The notes: generated from the letters alone by a model not told the origin. A stretch of 29,702 bases of DNA from Pseudomonadota bacterium (GCA_021780395.1 JAJXYU010000163.1:1-29702), one strand, 5' to 3'; numbered from the stretch's first letter, positions 15,033 to 24,352 are shown. A program made the numbers and translations.

Positions 15033-15381
15033 TCTTCGCGAGCCGCCGCTCCTGCGCGGCGGCGACCGCGTCCGGCGGCTTGATGATCCGGTCGACCTTG
15101 TCGCCGTCGAAGAACACCGTGACCCGGCGCTCGTCGACGTGTTCGCTGTGTCCCACCTTGAAGTAGTACACGTAGTCCCAGCGCGTATCGTCGAACGGAT
15201 TCGTCGCGAGCGGCGTGCCGAGCAGATAGCGCACCTGGCTGCGGGTCATCCCGGGCTTGATCTGATTCACGGCCGCCTGTTCGAGGTAATTGCCCTGCTG
15301 AATGTTGATCCGATAGACGCAGGCCGTCGTCAACGACAGGAGGCACGCGGCGATGGCGGCGCGAACGAGATGTCTCTTCAA
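15010..15381 (-). CDS. bamE: Outer membrane assembly lipoprotein BamE (SmpA/OmlA)
   Basis: Small lipoprotein of the BAM complex, which inserts beta-barrel proteins into the outer membrane. A signal peptide (KRHLVRAAIAACLLSLTTA) precedes the lipid-modified Cys, which falls at residue 21 when a TTG at 15381 is used. The mature part has the family pattern VYRINIQQGNYLEQAAVNQIKPGMTRSQVRYLLGTPLATNPFDDTRWDYVYYF. TTG is chosen because it gives a standard signal length; an in-frame GTG upstream would give a 34-residue leader. No good ribosome site is visible for either. About 123 residues, normal for the family. It is divergent from fur with a 60-base gap, the arrangement known for omlA/fur in other gammaproteobacteria. 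Confidence 0.92.
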   Translation of the reverse strand: MKRHLVRAAIAACLLSLTTACVYRINIQQGNYLEQAAVNQIKPGMTRSQVRYLLGTPLATNPFDDTRWDYVYYFKVGHSEHVDERRVTVFFDGDKVDRIIKPPDAVAAAQERRLAKIKNGRIY

Positions 15382-15441
15382 GGTGGTATGCGATCCGCAA
15401 ATGGTTGATAATCGATGCACGATCATACCGGATGAGGCGAT

Positions 15442-15900
15442 ATGGCGCAGCGGCAGAAAGCGAACCCCTCGGCAGAGACCACCGGGCTGCGCAGCGCGGG
15501 CCTCAAGGTGACGGTCCCGCGGCTGAAAATCCTCGACATCCTCGCGGAAGGATCCCCGCGCCACATGAGCGCGGAGGACATCTACAAGAAACTGCTCGAT
15601 GCGAGCCAGGACATCGGACTCGCGACGGTGTATCGGGTCTTGACGCAGTTCGAGGCGGCCGGGCTCGTCACTCGCCATCATTTCGAGGGTGGCACCGCGG
15701 TATTCGAACTGAACCAGGGCGCCCACCATGATCACATCCTGTGCATCGACTGCGGGCGCGTCGAGGAATTCATCGACGGCGGCATCGAGGAGCGGCAACA
15801 GGCGGTCGCGAAGCGGATGGGGTTCGAGATGCGCGATCACTCGCTGACGCTCTACGGCCACTGCCGCAAGCCGAACTGCCCGCACCAGAAACACCGCTGA
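15442..15900 (+). CDS. fur: Ferric uptake regulator Fur
   Basis: Iron-sensing repressor of iron uptake genes. The winged-helix domain (about residues 15-90: GLKVTVPRLKILDIL, MSAEDIYKKL, DIGLATVYRVLTQFEAAGLV) is followed by the dimer and metal domain with HHDH, the CIDC pair and a second CX4C pair (CRKPNC) for structural zinc, all as in E. coli Fur. 152 residues, typical. The ATG at 15442 has GAGG four bases upstream. It shares a 60-base divergent gap with bamE; that gap contains GATAATC at 15407-15413 but no convincing 19-bp Fur box. It converges with recN, leaving four bases between stops. Confidence 0.97.
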   Translation: MAQRQKANPSAETTGLRSAGLKVTVPRLKILDILAEGSPRHMSAEDIYKKLLDASQDIGLATVYRVLTQFEAAGLVTRHHFEGGTAVFELNQGAHHDHILCIDCGRVEEFIDGGIEERQQAVAKRMGFEMRDHSLTLYGHCRKPNCPHQKHR

Positions 15901-15904
15901 GCCC

Positions 15905-17614
15905 TCAGCGGGCGGGGCGCGAGCGCTTCGACGGCCGCGGCGTCCGGGCTTCGGCGCCCCGGCCGAGCATTTCCTGGGCATGCGCGCGAGCCTGCGCGCT
16001 CACTTCCACGCCGCCGAGCATGCGAGCGATCTCCTCGACGCGACCGGCCTCGTCCAGGCGCTCGATCCGTGCGCGGGTGGACCGACCGTTCGATTCCTTC
16101 GCGACCCGCCACTGGGCGTGCGCCTGCGAGGCGACTTGCGGCAGGTGGGTCACGCACAGCACCTGACCGGTCTGCGCGAGCGCGCGCAGCTGGCGTCCGA
16201 CGATCTCGGCGGTCGCGCCGCCGACGCCGGTGTCGACCTCGTCGAACACCAGGCACGCGGTGCGGGTGCGGGCGGCCGCGGCCACCTGGATCGCGAGCCC
16301 GATCCGCGACAGTTCGCCGCCGGAGGCGACTCGCGCGATCGGCTTCGCCGTCTGGCCGGGATTCGCGGCGACCAGGAAGTCGACCGCGTCCTGGCCATGG
16401 GCCGCGCAGGAACCGGTGTCCGTGACCAGCGCGATCTCGAAGCGGCCGCCCGGCATGCCGAGCGGCTGCATCAGCGCGGTGATCCGCTTCGCCAGATCGG
16501 TGGCGGCTGCGCGTCGCGCCGCGCTGAGCTCGCCGGCGGTCTGGCCGTATTGCGCGCGGCGCGCGGCGCAGCGCTCCTCGAGCTGTGCGAGGTCGGCCAC
16601 GGAGGTCTCGAGGCCGTCGAGCTCGCGCGCGAGCGCACCCGCGCGCGCGGGCAACTCCTCGGGTCGTACGCGGTGCTTGCGCGCGAGGTCCTCGAGCACG
16701 GCAGCGCGTCGCTCGGTCTCCTCCAGACTGGCGGGGTCGACGTCGAGGGCTTCCAGGTAGCGGCGCAGCGTATCGGCCGCCTCGCGCAGTTCGATCGCGA
16801 CGCTCTCGAGCTGCCCGGCGACCGCGTGCAGGTCGGGATCGGTCGCGGTCGTCGGGCGCAGCGCCGCCAGGGCGCGCGCGAGCAGATCGTGCGCGCTGCC
16901 GTCCTCGCCGTCGTAGCAGAGCGTGAGCGCCGCGCGGGCGGCTTGCGCGAGCCGCCCGCGGTCGGCGATCCGCTTGCGCTCGATGAACAGCGCCGCGATG
17001 TCGGTGACGCCGTTCAGCGCGTCCCCGAGTTCGGCGATCTCGAAGCGCAACAGGTCGCGGCGGGCGTCGGCGTTCGCAGCCACGGCGCGGCGCGCCTCGA
17101 GTTCGCGCTCGCCGTCTCGCAGGCTCGCGTGGAGCGCGGCGACGCGCGAGAGGATCCCGGTCGCGGCGGCGTGCTCGTCGAGGAGCGAGCGCTGGGCGTC
17201 TCGCGAGACCAGTTGCTGGAATTCCTGTTGTCCGTGCACGTCGATCAGCAGATCGGCGAACTGGCGCATCGATTGCAGCGGCACCGGCTGACCGTTCAGG
17301 TAGGCCCGCGACCGTCCGTCGGCGCCGACCACGCGCCGGGCGAGCACCTCGCCGTCGTGCGCGATCGACTGGTCCTCGAGCCACGCGAGCGCCGCCGGGG
17401 GGAGCGCGGCGAAGGTCGCCGCGACCTCGGCGCGCTCGGCGCCCTCGCGCACGACGTCCCCGGACGCGCGGCCGCCGGCGATCATCGACAGCGCATCGAC
17501 GACGATCGACTTGCCGGCACCGGTTTCGCCGGTGAGCGCGGTCATGCCCGGATCGATCGCGAGTTGCGCCTCCTCGACGATCACGAAGTCGCGCAGGTGC
17601 AGGTCCGTGAGCAA
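15905..17614 (-). CDS. recN: DNA repair protein RecN
   Basis: SMC-like ATPase acting early in double-strand break repair. The N-terminal head has Walker A GETGAGKS (residues 29-36), and the C-terminal head has the ABC signature ASGGELSRIGLA and Walker B ACLVFDEVDTGVGG, followed by CVTHLPQVA. Between them lies a long Arg/Ala/Glu-rich coiled coil (about 150-370). 569 residues against 553 in E. coli. The ATG at 17614 begins 11 bases after the nadK stop, so the two form an operon, as in E. coli. No LexA box was recognised ahead of recN, as expected if it is read from the nadK promoter. Confidence 0.96.
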   Translation of the reverse strand: MLTDLHLRDFVIVEEAQLAIDPGMTALTGETGAGKSIVVDALSMIAGGRASGDVVREGAERAEVAATFAALPPAALAWLEDQSIAHDGEVLARRVVGADGRSRAYLNGQPVPLQSMRQFADLLIDVHGQQEFQQLVSRDAQRSLLDEHAAATGILSRVAALHASLRDGERELEARRAVAANADARRDLLRFEIAELGDALNGVTDIAALFIERKRIADRGRLAQAARAALTLCYDGEDGSAHDLLARALAALRPTTATDPDLHAVAGQLESVAIELREAADTLRRYLEALDVDPASLEETERRAAVLEDLARKHRVRPEELPARAGALARELDGLETSVADLAQLEERCAARRAQYGQTAGELSAARRAAATDLAKRITALMQPLGMPGGRFEIALVTDTGSCAAHGQDAVDFLVAANPGQTAKPIARVASGGELSRIGLAIQVAAAARTRTACLVFDEVDTGVGGATAEIVGRQLRALAQTGQVLCVTHLPQVASQAHAQWRVAKESNGRSTRARIERLDEAGRVEEIARMLGGVEVSAQARAHAQEMLGRGAEARTPRPSKRSRPAR

Positions 17615-17625
17615 GCGCGTCCCCT

Positions 17626-18525
17626 TCAGTCGCGCGGGTCTTCGTCGAAGCCGCCGCGTCCCCAGTGCAGCTTCGAGCGCAGCAGGCGGTAATAGTCGTA
17701 GCCCGGCGGATGCAGCAGGGTGATCGCGCTCGCGGATCCCTCGACGGTGAGCCGATCCCCCGGCCGCAGGTCGCCGATCGCGGTGCCGTCGCAGGTGACC
17801 TGGGCGGCCGCGGAGGCGCGCTCCGTGATCTGGATCGAGATCCGGCTGCCGGCACGCACCACGATCGGCCGGTCGCTCAAGGTGTGCGGGCTGATCGGCG
17901 CGAGCACCCAGACGTCGAGATCGGGTTCGATGATCGGGCCGCCGCAGGATAGCGCGTAGGCGGTCGAACCGGTCGCGGTCGCGACCACGATCCCGTCGCC
18001 GCCGTGGGAGTTCACGAACCGCCCGTCGATCGAGGTCTCGAAGTCCAGCAAGTGGCCGGTCTCGCGCTTGTTCACGACCACGTCATTGAGCGCGAGCGCG
18101 GTCGTTGCGGTGCCGTCGGCACGCTCGAGACGGGCGGCGGCGAGCGACCGGCGATCCTCGACGTAGCGGCCTTCGAGGACCGAATCGACGTCCTCGAGCA
18201 TCGACGCGGCGCTCACGTCCGTCAGGAATCCGAGCCGCCCGCGGTTCACCCCGAGCAGCGGGACCGGCCGCGTCGCGACGAGGCTCGCCGCGTAGAGCAG
18301 GGTACCGTCACCGCCGATCGCGATGATGAGGTCCGCTCCCTCGGCGAAACCGTCCGGCGCGCAGCGCGACACGAGGCCCGCGGGGAAATCGAGGCCGACC
18401 TCGGGCGCAACGAGCAGCCGCACGCCGCGCCGGCCGAGGTGCTCGGCGAGGTTCAGCATGCAGTCGGCGACGCGCATGTCGCGGGCGTTGCCAACCAGCG
18501 CGACGGACTGGAACGGGTACGGCAT
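17626..18525 (-). CDS. nadK: NAD kinase
   Basis: Phosphorylates NAD to NADP, the source of cellular NADPH. The GGDGT motif (residues 71-75, catalytic Asp 73) and the NAD-binding ALNDVVVNK are present, along with GGDGIVVATATGSTAYALSCGGPII, a second glycine-rich block typical of the family. The ATG at 18525 gives 299 residues and has GAGG seven bases upstream; a longer frame opening at 18546 lacks support. It precedes recN in an operon and is divergent from hrcA, the same nadK/recN/grpE vicinity as in E. coli. Confidence 0.97.
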   Translation of the reverse strand: MPYPFQSVALVGNARDMRVADCMLNLAEHLGRRGVRLLVAPEVGLDFPAGLVSRCAPDGFAEGADLIIAIGGDGTLLYAASLVATRPVPLLGVNRGRLGFLTDVSAASMLEDVDSVLEGRYVEDRRSLAAARLERADGTATTALALNDVVVNKRETGHLLDFETSIDGRFVNSHGGDGIVVATATGSTAYALSCGGPIIEPDLDVWVLAPISPHTLSDRPIVVRAGSRISIQITERASAAAQVTCDGTAIGDLRPGDRLTVEGSASAITLLHPPGYDYYRLLRSKLHWGRGGFDEDPRD

Positions 18526-18603
18526 AAGCGAACCTCGTTGTAGCACGGCGACGCGGTGCGGTCACGCGGCAAACGCGCGACGATCCCCCGCCAATCGCCG
18601 GGC

Positions 18604-18633
18604 TTGACTTCGGGAGGGGCGGGTCGCTACGTT
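18604..18633 (+). promoter_or_regulatory. Candidate sigma-70 promoter of hrcA
   Basis: TTGACT (five of six), an 18-base spacer, then TACGTT. The -10 ends only eight bases before the ATG at 18642, so transcription would begin almost at the start codon, giving a leaderless or near-leaderless message. No separate ribosome site is seen near the ATG. Confidence 0.4.
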
Positions 18634-18641
18634 CAAGCGCG

Positions 18642-19715
18642 ATGGCTATCGGACGCAACACCCCGGACGAAGGCGAGGACGCGCTGAGCGATCGCGCCCA
18701 GGTCCTGCTGAAGGCGCTGATCGAGAACTACATCCGCGACGGTCAGCCGGTCGGCTCGCGGACGCTGTCGCGCGATTCGGGCCTGAACCTGTCGTCGGCG
18801 ACGATCCGCAACGTGATGGCGGACCTCGAGGCGCTCGGTTTCGTCGCGTCGCCGCACACCTCGGCCGGGCGGATTCCGACCCCGAAAGGCTATCGATTCT
18901 TCGTCGACACGCTCCTGAAACTGCAGCCGCCGGAAAGCGGCGCGGTCGAACAGATCGAGCGGCGCCTGGTCAAGGACGCGGCGTCGGGGCGCTCGCTCGT
19001 TCAGACGGCTTCGCAGATGCTCTCGAACGTGACCCACATGGCGGGCGTGGTCACGGTGCCCAATCCGAGCTACGTCGCGCTCACCCAGATCGAGTTCATC
19101 GCGTTGTCCGACCGGCGGGCGCTCGCGATCATGGTGATGAACGACCGGGAGGTGCAGAACCGGATCGTGCACCTCGACCGGCAGTACTCGGCCGAGGAAC
19201 TGCGCCGGGCGGCGACCTACCTGAACGAGGCCTTCGCGGGCCGAACGCTCGCCGAGGTTCGCTCGCGACTGGTCGCGCAGCTCGAGGACGCGCAGCAGCA
19301 CATGAACCGCCTGATGCTCGACGCGATCCAGATGGCCCAGAAGGTGTTCGAGCCGCCGGACTCGCCGAACGTCGAGTGCGTGATCGCCGGCGAGACGAAC
19401 CTGCTGGACTTCGCCGAGCTGTCGAACGTCGGGAGCCTGCGGCGCGTGTTCGACGCGTTCAACGAGAAGCATGCGATCCTGCGCCTGCTGGACGGGTGCC
19501 TGCACGGCGAGGGGATCCAGATCTTCATCGGCCAGGAGTCGGGCTACCGGATCCTCGACGACATCAGCGTCGTCGCCGCGCCCTACCGGGTCGACAACCG
19601 GGTGATCGGCGTGCTCGGGATCATCGGGCCGACCCGGATGGCCTACGAGCGCGTGATCCCGATCGTCGACGTGACCGCGAAGCTCCTCGGCTCCGCCTTG
19701 AATTCCCGCAAATAG
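18642..19715 (+). CDS. hrcA: Heat-inducible transcription repressor HrcA
   Basis: Represses chaperone genes by binding CIRCE elements, with its own activity assisted by GroEL. The winged-helix part (about residues 15-80) reads RAQVLLKALIENYIRDGQPVGSRTLSRDSGLNLSSATIRNVMADLEALG, a strong family match, followed by SPHTSAGRIPT and the C-terminal domain ending VIGVLGIIGPTRMAYERVIPIVD. 357 residues, normal. The ATG at 18642 adds about 14 residues before the conserved start and lacks a good ribosome site. It heads the hrcA-grpE-dnaK-dnaJ order. I found no CIRCE in this gene's upstream region nor before grpE or dnaK, so its targets may be elsewhere, such as groESL. Confidence 0.96.
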   Translation: MAIGRNTPDEGEDALSDRAQVLLKALIENYIRDGQPVGSRTLSRDSGLNLSSATIRNVMADLEALGFVASPHTSAGRIPTPKGYRFFVDTLLKLQPPESGAVEQIERRLVKDAASGRSLVQTASQMLSNVTHMAGVVTVPNPSYVALTQIEFIALSDRRALAIMVMNDREVQNRIVHLDRQYSAEELRRAATYLNEAFAGRTLAEVRSRLVAQLEDAQQHMNRLMLDAIQMAQKVFEPPDSPNVECVIAGETNLLDFAELSNVGSLRRVFDAFNEKHAILRLLDGCLHGEGIQIFIGQESGYRILDDISVVAAPYRVDNRVIGVLGIIGPTRMAYERVIPIVDVTAKLLGSALNSRK

Positions 19716-19724
19716 TCCCCAATC
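19697..19724 (+). promoter_or_regulatory. Sigma-32-type heat-shock promoter before grpE
   Basis: CTTGAAT (19697-19703), a 13-base spacer, then CCCCAATC (19717-19724). This closely fits the RpoH pattern CTTGAAA-N13/14-CCCCAT. It spans the hrcA stop codon, leaving an untranslated leader of about 55-60 bases before grpE. Confidence 0.75.
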
Positions 19725-19788
19725 CGTCGACGTAGGGGTGCGTCCCTCCCGGGCGTGCCCATCCGATCGATCCAATTGCGAGGACCCG

Positions 19789-20352
19789 GTGACCGTGAAC
19801 GACCCCAAGCAATCCGAGGCGCAGGCTCCGGCCGATTCGCCGTCCGCCACGCCGGCCGCCGCCGCGACCGATGCCGCGCTTGCCGCCGCCCAGGCCAAGG
19901 CCGAGGAGAACTGGAACCATTATCTGCGTTCGGTGGCGGAGATCGAGAACTTCCGCAGGCGATCCGAGCGCGAACTCGAGAATTCGCGCAAGTTCGCGGT
20001 GGAGCGATTCGCGCAGGATCTCGTGACCGTCGCCGATGCGCTGGAGGCGGCGACCAGCGCGGCGGCCGCCGGCGGCGCCTCCGCCCATCTGGAGGGCATC
20101 CAGGCGACCTTGCGCCAGCTGTATCGCGCGTTCGAGAAGGCGGGGATCGAGGTGATCGATCCGGCCGGTCGGTCATTCGACCCGGCCTGGCACGAAGCGA
20201 TGGTCGCGCGGGACAGCGATGCGGTCCCGCCGGACACCGTGCTCGAGGTCGTCCAGAAGGGGTATTCGCTGAACGGCCGACTGTTGCGCCCGGCGCGGGT
20301 CGTCGTCAGCCGCGGTGCCGGGACGGGCGCGACCGGGCATCGACCGGGTTGA
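19789..20352 (+). CDS. grpE: Nucleotide exchange factor GrpE
   Basis: Releases ADP from DnaK and acts as a thermosensor of the DnaK cycle. An Ala/Pro-rich N-terminus is followed by the long dimerisation helix (AEENWNHYLRSVAEIENFRRRSERELENSRKFAVERFAQDLVTVADAL) and the beta-wing (FDPAWHEAM...VLEVVQKGYSLNGRLLRPARVVVS). The start is a GTG at 19789, with AGGA four bases upstream; a second GTG at 19795 is also possible. About 187 residues, near the E. coli 197. A sigma-32-type promoter lies at 19697-19724, and dnaK follows after 76 bases with its own promoter. Confidence 0.95.
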   Translation: MTVNDPKQSEAQAPADSPSATPAAAATDAALAAAQAKAEENWNHYLRSVAEIENFRRRSERELENSRKFAVERFAQDLVTVADALEAATSAAAAGGASAHLEGIQATLRQLYRAFEKAGIEVIDPAGRSFDPAWHEAMVARDSDAVPPDTVLEVVQKGYSLNGRLLRPARVVVSRGAGTGATGHRPG

Positions 20353-20362
20353 CGCGCCCGGA

Positions 20363-20389
20363 TTGAAATAGGCGGCGAAATCCCCAAGT
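20363..20389 (+). promoter_or_regulatory. Sigma-32-type heat-shock promoter before dnaK
   Basis: TTGAAA (20363-20368), a 13-base spacer, then CCCCAAGT (20382-20389), the same spacing as the E. coli dnaK P1 promoter. It lies between grpE and dnaK, so dnaK can be made independently of grpE. Confidence 0.75.
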
Positions 20390-20428
20390 CAGGCCGCAGA
20401 CATCCGCATTCTTCGAGAGGGTTACAAC

Positions 20429-22345
20429 ATGGCGAAATTGATTGGCATCGATCTCGGCACGACCAATTCCTGCGTCGCGATCATGGAGGCAGGCAAGCCG
20501 AAGGTCATCGAGAACAGCGAGGGTGACCGGACGACGCCGTCGATCGTCGCCTTCACGAAGGACGGAGAAGTGCTCGTCGGGCAATCGGCCAAGCGCCAGG
20601 GGGTCACCAATCCCCAGAACACGCTGGCCGCGGTGAAGCGCCTGATCGGCCGCAAGTTCACCGACGACGTCGTGAAGAAGGACATGAGCATGGTGTCCTA
20701 CACCGTCGTGAAGGCGGACAACGGCGATGCCTGGGTCGAGGCCCAGGGCAAGAAGATGGCGCCGCCGGAGGTCTCCGCGCGCGTGCTGATGAAGATGAAG
20801 AAGACGGCCGAGGACTACCTCGGCGAGACCGTCACCGATGCAGTGATCACGGTGCCGGCCTACTTCAACGACTCGCAGCGTCAGGCGACGAAGGACGCCG
20901 GCCGGATCGCGGGCCTGAACGTCAAGCGGATCATCAACGAGCCGACCGCGGCGGCGCTCGCCTACGGGCTCGACAAGACCGGCGGGGACCGCAAGATCGC
21001 GGTGTACGACCTCGGCGGCGGTACGTTCGACATCTCGGTGATCGAGATCGCCGAGGTCGACGGCGAACGGCAGTTCGAGGTGCTGTCGACGAACGGCGAT
21101 ACGTTCCTCGGCGGCGAGGACTTCGACCTGCGCGTGATCAATTACATCGCCGACGAATTCAAGAAGGAGAGCGGTATCGACGTGCGCCGAGATCCGCTCG
21201 CGATGCAGCGGCTGAAGGAAGCGGCCGAGAAGGCAAAGATCGAGCTGTCCTCGAGCCAGCAGACCGAGATCAACCTGCCGTACATCACCGCGGACCAGTC
21301 GGGACCGAAGCACCTGAACCTGAAGCTGACCCGCGCGAAGCTCGAGTCGCTGGTCGAGGACCTCGTGCAGAAGACGATCGGACCGTGCCGGACGGCGCTG
21401 AAGGATGCGGGCCTGTCGATCGGCGAGATCAGCGAGGTGATCCTGGTCGGCGGTCAGACGCGCATGCCGCTCGTGCAGAAGGCGGTGAAGGATCTCTTCG
21501 GCAAGGAGCCGCGCAAGGACGTGAACCCGGACGAGGCGGTCGCGGTCGGCGCCGCGATCCAGGGCGGCGTGCTCGCGGGCGACGTGAAGGACGTGTTGCT
21601 CCTCGACGTGACGCCGCTGTCCCTCGGCATCGAGACGCTCGGCGGCGTGATGACCAAGGTCATCGAGAAGAACACGACGATCCCGACGAAGGCGACTCAG
21701 ACGTTCTCGACCGCCGACGACAATCAGACCGGCGTGACGATCCACGTGCTGCAGGGCGAACGCGAGCGCTCGGTCGACAACAAATCGCTCGGCCGCTTCG
21801 ACCTCACCGACATCCCGCCGCAGCCGCGCGGGATGCCGCAGATCGAAGTCACGTTCGACATCGATGCGAACGGAATCCTGAACGTGTCGGCTAAGGACGT
21901 GAAGACCGGCAAGGAACAGCGTATCGTGATCAAGGCGTCGAGCGGTTTGTCCGAGTCCGAGATCAAGCGAATGATCTCGGAGGCGGAGGCCCACGCGGAA
22001 GAGGACAAGAAGTTCCGCGAACTGGTCGCTGCGCGCAACAAGGCGGACGCGACCGTGCATGCGGTCGAAAAAGCGGTCCGCGATGCCGGGGACAAGCTCA
22101 GCGAGGACGAGAAGCGACCGGCGAACGATGCGATCGCGGCGGTGAAGACCGCGATGGCCGGCGACGACCGGGAGGAGATCGAGCGCAGGACTCAGGCGCT
22201 CGAGCAGGTCTCGGTCTCGATCCTGCAGAAGAGCCACGAGCAGGCCGCGGGCGGCGGGACCGCCGGCGGGGCCGACGCGAAGAAGGACGACGTGCTCGAC
22301 GCGGAGTTCGAGGAAGTCAAGGACAACGACCGCAAGAAGGCCTGA
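20429..22345 (+). CDS. dnaK: Chaperone protein DnaK (Hsp70)
   Basis: ATP-driven Hsp70 that binds exposed hydrophobic peptides, working with DnaJ and GrpE encoded on either side. The N-terminus [19 protein letters not shown], the phosphate loops ([18 protein letters not shown]), [11 protein letters not shown] and the linker [16 protein letters not shown] mark the ATPase domain (about 1-385), followed by the substrate-binding beta domain and helical lid. The C-terminal DAEFEEVKD motif is intact. 638 residues, as in E. coli. AGAGGG lies seven bases before the ATG. The reverse strand of this gene is an artefactual long open frame due to codon bias. Confidence 0.98.
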   Translation: MAKLIGIDLGTTNSCVAIMEAGKPKVIENSEGDRTTPSIVAFTKDGEVLVGQSAKRQGVTNPQNTLAAVKRLIGRKFTDDVVKKDMSMVSYTVVKADNGDAWVEAQGKKMAPPEVSARVLMKMKKTAEDYLGETVTDAVITVPAYFNDSQRQATKDAGRIAGLNVKRIINEPTAAALAYGLDKTGGDRKIAVYDLGGGTFDISVIEIAEVDGERQFEVLSTNGDTFLGGEDFDLRVINYIADEFKKESGIDVRRDPLAMQRLKEAAEKAKIELSSSQQTEINLPYITADQSGPKHLNLKLTRAKLESLVEDLVQKTIGPCRTALKDAGLSIGEISEVILVGGQTRMPLVQKAVKDLFGKEPRKDVNPDEAVAVGAAIQGGVLAGDVKDVLLLDVTPLSLGIETLGGVMTKVIEKNTTIPTKATQTFSTADDNQTGVTIHVLQGERERSVDNKSLGRFDLTDIPPQPRGMPQIEVTFDIDANGILNVSAKDVKTGKEQRIVIKASSGLSESEIKRMISEAEAHAEEDKKFRELVAARNKADATVHAVEKAVRDAGDKLSEDEKRPANDAIAAVKTAMAGDDREEIERRTQALEQVSVSILQKSHEQAAGGGTAGGADAKKDDVLDAEFEEVKDNDRKKA

Positions 22346-22346
22346 G

Positions 22347-22406
22347 GATCCGCACGAGGCGGATCTCCAGGTGAGCCGCCGGCGCCGATGCGCCGGCGGC
22401 GATATT
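22347..22406 (+). terminator. Tandem hairpins between dnaK and dnaJ (terminator or attenuator)
   Basis: The first hairpin is GATCCGC/GCGGATC (22347-22353 with 22359-22365, 5-base loop), the second GCCGCCGGCGC/GCGCCGGCGGC (22375-22385 with 22390-22400, an 11-bp perfect stem with a 4-base CGAT loop), followed by GATATTTTCG. The short T run resembles an intrinsic terminator. It would lower dnaJ expression relative to dnaK, or protect the dnaK message end. Confidence 0.6.
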
Positions 22407-22420
22407 TTCGTGGGTGAGTG

Positions 22421-23548
22421 ATGGCGAAGCAGGATTACTACCAGATCCTCGAAGTATCGCGGACCGCGACCGAGGCCGAGATCAAGAAGGCCTATCGACG
22501 CTTCGCGATGAAGTATCACCCGGATCGCAATCCGAACGATCCGCAGGCCGAGCACAAATTCAAGGAGGCGAAGGAAGCCTACGAGATCCTCGCCGATCCG
22601 CAGAAGCGGGCGACCTACGACCAGTTCGGTCACGCCGGACTGAATCCGGGCCACGGCGGCTCGGGTGGCTTCGGCGGGGTCGGCGACGTGTTCGGCGACA
22701 TCTTCGGGGAGATGTTCGGCGACATCTTCTCCGGCGGTCAGCGCGGCCGCTCGCAGGTATTCCGGGGTGCCGATCTTCGCTACGAACTCGAACTCGATCT
22801 GGAGCAGGCCGTTTTCGGGACGGAGACGACGATCCGGATCCCGGCGCTCGTCGAATGCCACAGTTGCGGCGGAAGCGGTGCCGCCAAGGGTTCGCAGCCG
22901 AAGACCTGCGATACCTGCGGCGGGCACGGCCAGGTACGCGTCCAGCAGGGCATGTTCACGATCCAGCAACCGTGCCCGCGCTGCAAGGGGCGAGGCAAGA
23001 TCGTGTCCAATCCCTGCGACAGCTGTTTCGGCCAGGGGCGGGTTCGCGAGGAGAAGACCCTCGCGGTGAAGATCCCGGCCGGCGTCGATTCGGGGGATCG
23101 GATCCGTTTGAGCGGCGAAGGCGAGGCGGGGCGCAACGGCGGTCCCTCGGGGGACCTGTACGTCGAGGTCCACGTTCGCGAACACCCGATCTTCCAGCGC
23201 GACGGGAACAATCTGTCCTGCGAGGTGCCGGTCAGCTTCACCACCGCGGCGCTCGGCGGGTCGGTCAGCGTGCCGACGCTCGATACGGACGTCGTGCTGA
23301 AGATTCCCGCGGAAACGCAGTCCGGGCGCGTGTTCCGGCTGCGCTCGAAGGGGGTGACGCCGGTGCGCGGCGGGGCGACCGGGGATCTGTATTGCCGGGT
23401 GGTCGTCGAGACGCCGGTCGATCTGAACCACGAACAGAAGGACCTGTTGCGGCGCTTCGAGGCGTCCTTGCAGCACGGCAGCCAGAAGCCGCGGGAGAAA
23501 TCGTTCTTCGACGGCGTGAAGAAGTTCTTCACCGGTGCGCTTCACTAG
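22421..23548 (+). CDS. dnaJ: Chaperone protein DnaJ (Hsp40)
   Basis: Stimulates DnaK ATPase activity and hands over substrates. Type I layout: J domain (about residues 4-70, HPD at 33-35), Gly/Phe-rich linker ([19 protein letters not shown]), four zinc repeats ([32 protein letters not shown]) and the C-terminal substrate domains. 375 residues, against 376 in E. coli. The ATG at 22421 is chosen over a GTG three bases earlier because [12 protein letters not shown] is the family start. Only a weak GGTGAG ribosome site is present. It follows dnaK across two hairpins. Confidence 0.98.
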   Translation: MAKQDYYQILEVSRTATEAEIKKAYRRFAMKYHPDRNPNDPQAEHKFKEAKEAYEILADPQKRATYDQFGHAGLNPGHGGSGGFGGVGDVFGDIFGEMFGDIFSGGQRGRSQVFRGADLRYELELDLEQAVFGTETTIRIPALVECHSCGGSGAAKGSQPKTCDTCGGHGQVRVQQGMFTIQQPCPRCKGRGKIVSNPCDSCFGQGRVREEKTLAVKIPAGVDSGDRIRLSGEGEAGRNGGPSGDLYVEVHVREHPIFQRDGNNLSCEVPVSFTTAALGGSVSVPTLDTDVVLKIPAETQSGRVFRLRSKGVTPVRGGATGDLYCRVVVETPVDLNHEQKDLLRRFEASLQHGSQKPREKSFFDGVKKFFTGALH

Positions 23549-23557
23549 GCGCGCGCG

Positions 23558-24352
23558 ATGCATCGGCTGACCGTATTCGGCGTCACCGGGCGCATGGGCC
23601 AGGCGGTGCTGCGGGCGGTGCGCGAAGGCGGGGAGTTCGCGCTCGCAGGCGCCGTCGCTTCCGAACACAGCGCAAGTCTCGGCCGTGACGCCGTGCTCGA
23701 TGGGCCGCCCTGTGGCGTTCGGGTGAGCGCCGATGCGGCGGCGGCGCTCGCCGGCGTGGCGGTCGCGCTCGATTTCAGCGCGGCGCCGGCGGTTGCCGGG
23801 CATGCCGCCGCCTGCGCGGCGGCGGGCGTGCCGCTCGTCGTCGGCACGACGGGGCTCGACCCGGGGACGGTCGAGGTCCTGCGCGAAGCGGCGGCGCGGA
23901 TCGCGCTGCTGGTCGCACCGAACACGAGCATCGGCGTGAACCTGCTCGAGCGGCTCACGGCGATCGCGGCGCGCAGCTTGGGCGATGCGTTCGACGTCGA
24001 GATCCTCGAAGCCCATCATCGGGCGAAGCGCGATGCGCCATCGGGAACCGCGATCCGGCTCGGCGAGGCGGTCGCGGCGGCGAGGGGCGAGCCGCTCGCC
24101 GTGCACGCCGAGTTCGACCGGCACGGCGACGTCGGTCCGCGCCGCGCCGGCGCGATCGGATTCGCGGTGGTGCGCGGCGGCGACGTCGTCGGTGAGCACA
24201 CGGTGCTGTTCGCGGGCGACGGGGAGCGGATCGAACTCACGCACCGCGCGACCGATCGGATGATCTTCGCACGCGGTGCACTGCGGGCGGCGGCGTGGAT
24301 CGTCGGCCGCGCGCCGGGGTTCTATCGAATGCAGGACGTGCTCGGCCTTTGA
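23558..24352 (+). CDS. dapB: 4-hydroxy-tetrahydrodipicolinate reductase
   Basis: Reduces the DapA product on the way to lysine and meso-diaminopimelate for peptidoglycan. The N-terminal nucleotide site is GVTGRMG (residues 8-14), VVGTTGL is a family block, and the catalytic motif [15 protein letters not shown] places H153, H154 and K157 at the positions of E. coli H159, H160 and K163. 264 residues against 273. It starts nine bases after the dnaJ stop, with a weak AGG ribosome site. The dnaJ-dapB-carA order is typical of Pseudomonas-like genomes. Confidence 0.96.
   Translation: MHRLTVFGVTGRMGQAVLRAVREGGEFALAGAVASEHSASLGRDAVLDGPPCGVRVSADAAAALAGVAVALDFSAAPAVAGHAAACAAAGVPLVVGTTGLDPGTVEVLREAAARIALLVAPNTSIGVNLLERLTAIAARSLGDAFDVEILEAHHRAKRDAPSGTAIRLGEAVAAARGEPLAVHAEFDRHGDVGPRRAGAIGFAVVRGGDVVGEHTVLFAGDGERIELTHRATDRMIFARGALRAAAWIVGRAPGFYRMQDVLGL

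Noticed and set aside
15400..15420. GATAATC in the bamE/fur gap as a Fur box
   Set aside because: Only about 9 of 19 positions agree with the Fur consensus; a single half-site is not enough.
18541..18559. TAGCAC...GTGC near the hrcA upstream region as a CIRCE
   Set aside because: The spacing between half-sites is 9 where CIRCE would need 13 between these cores, and the second half lacks CTAA.
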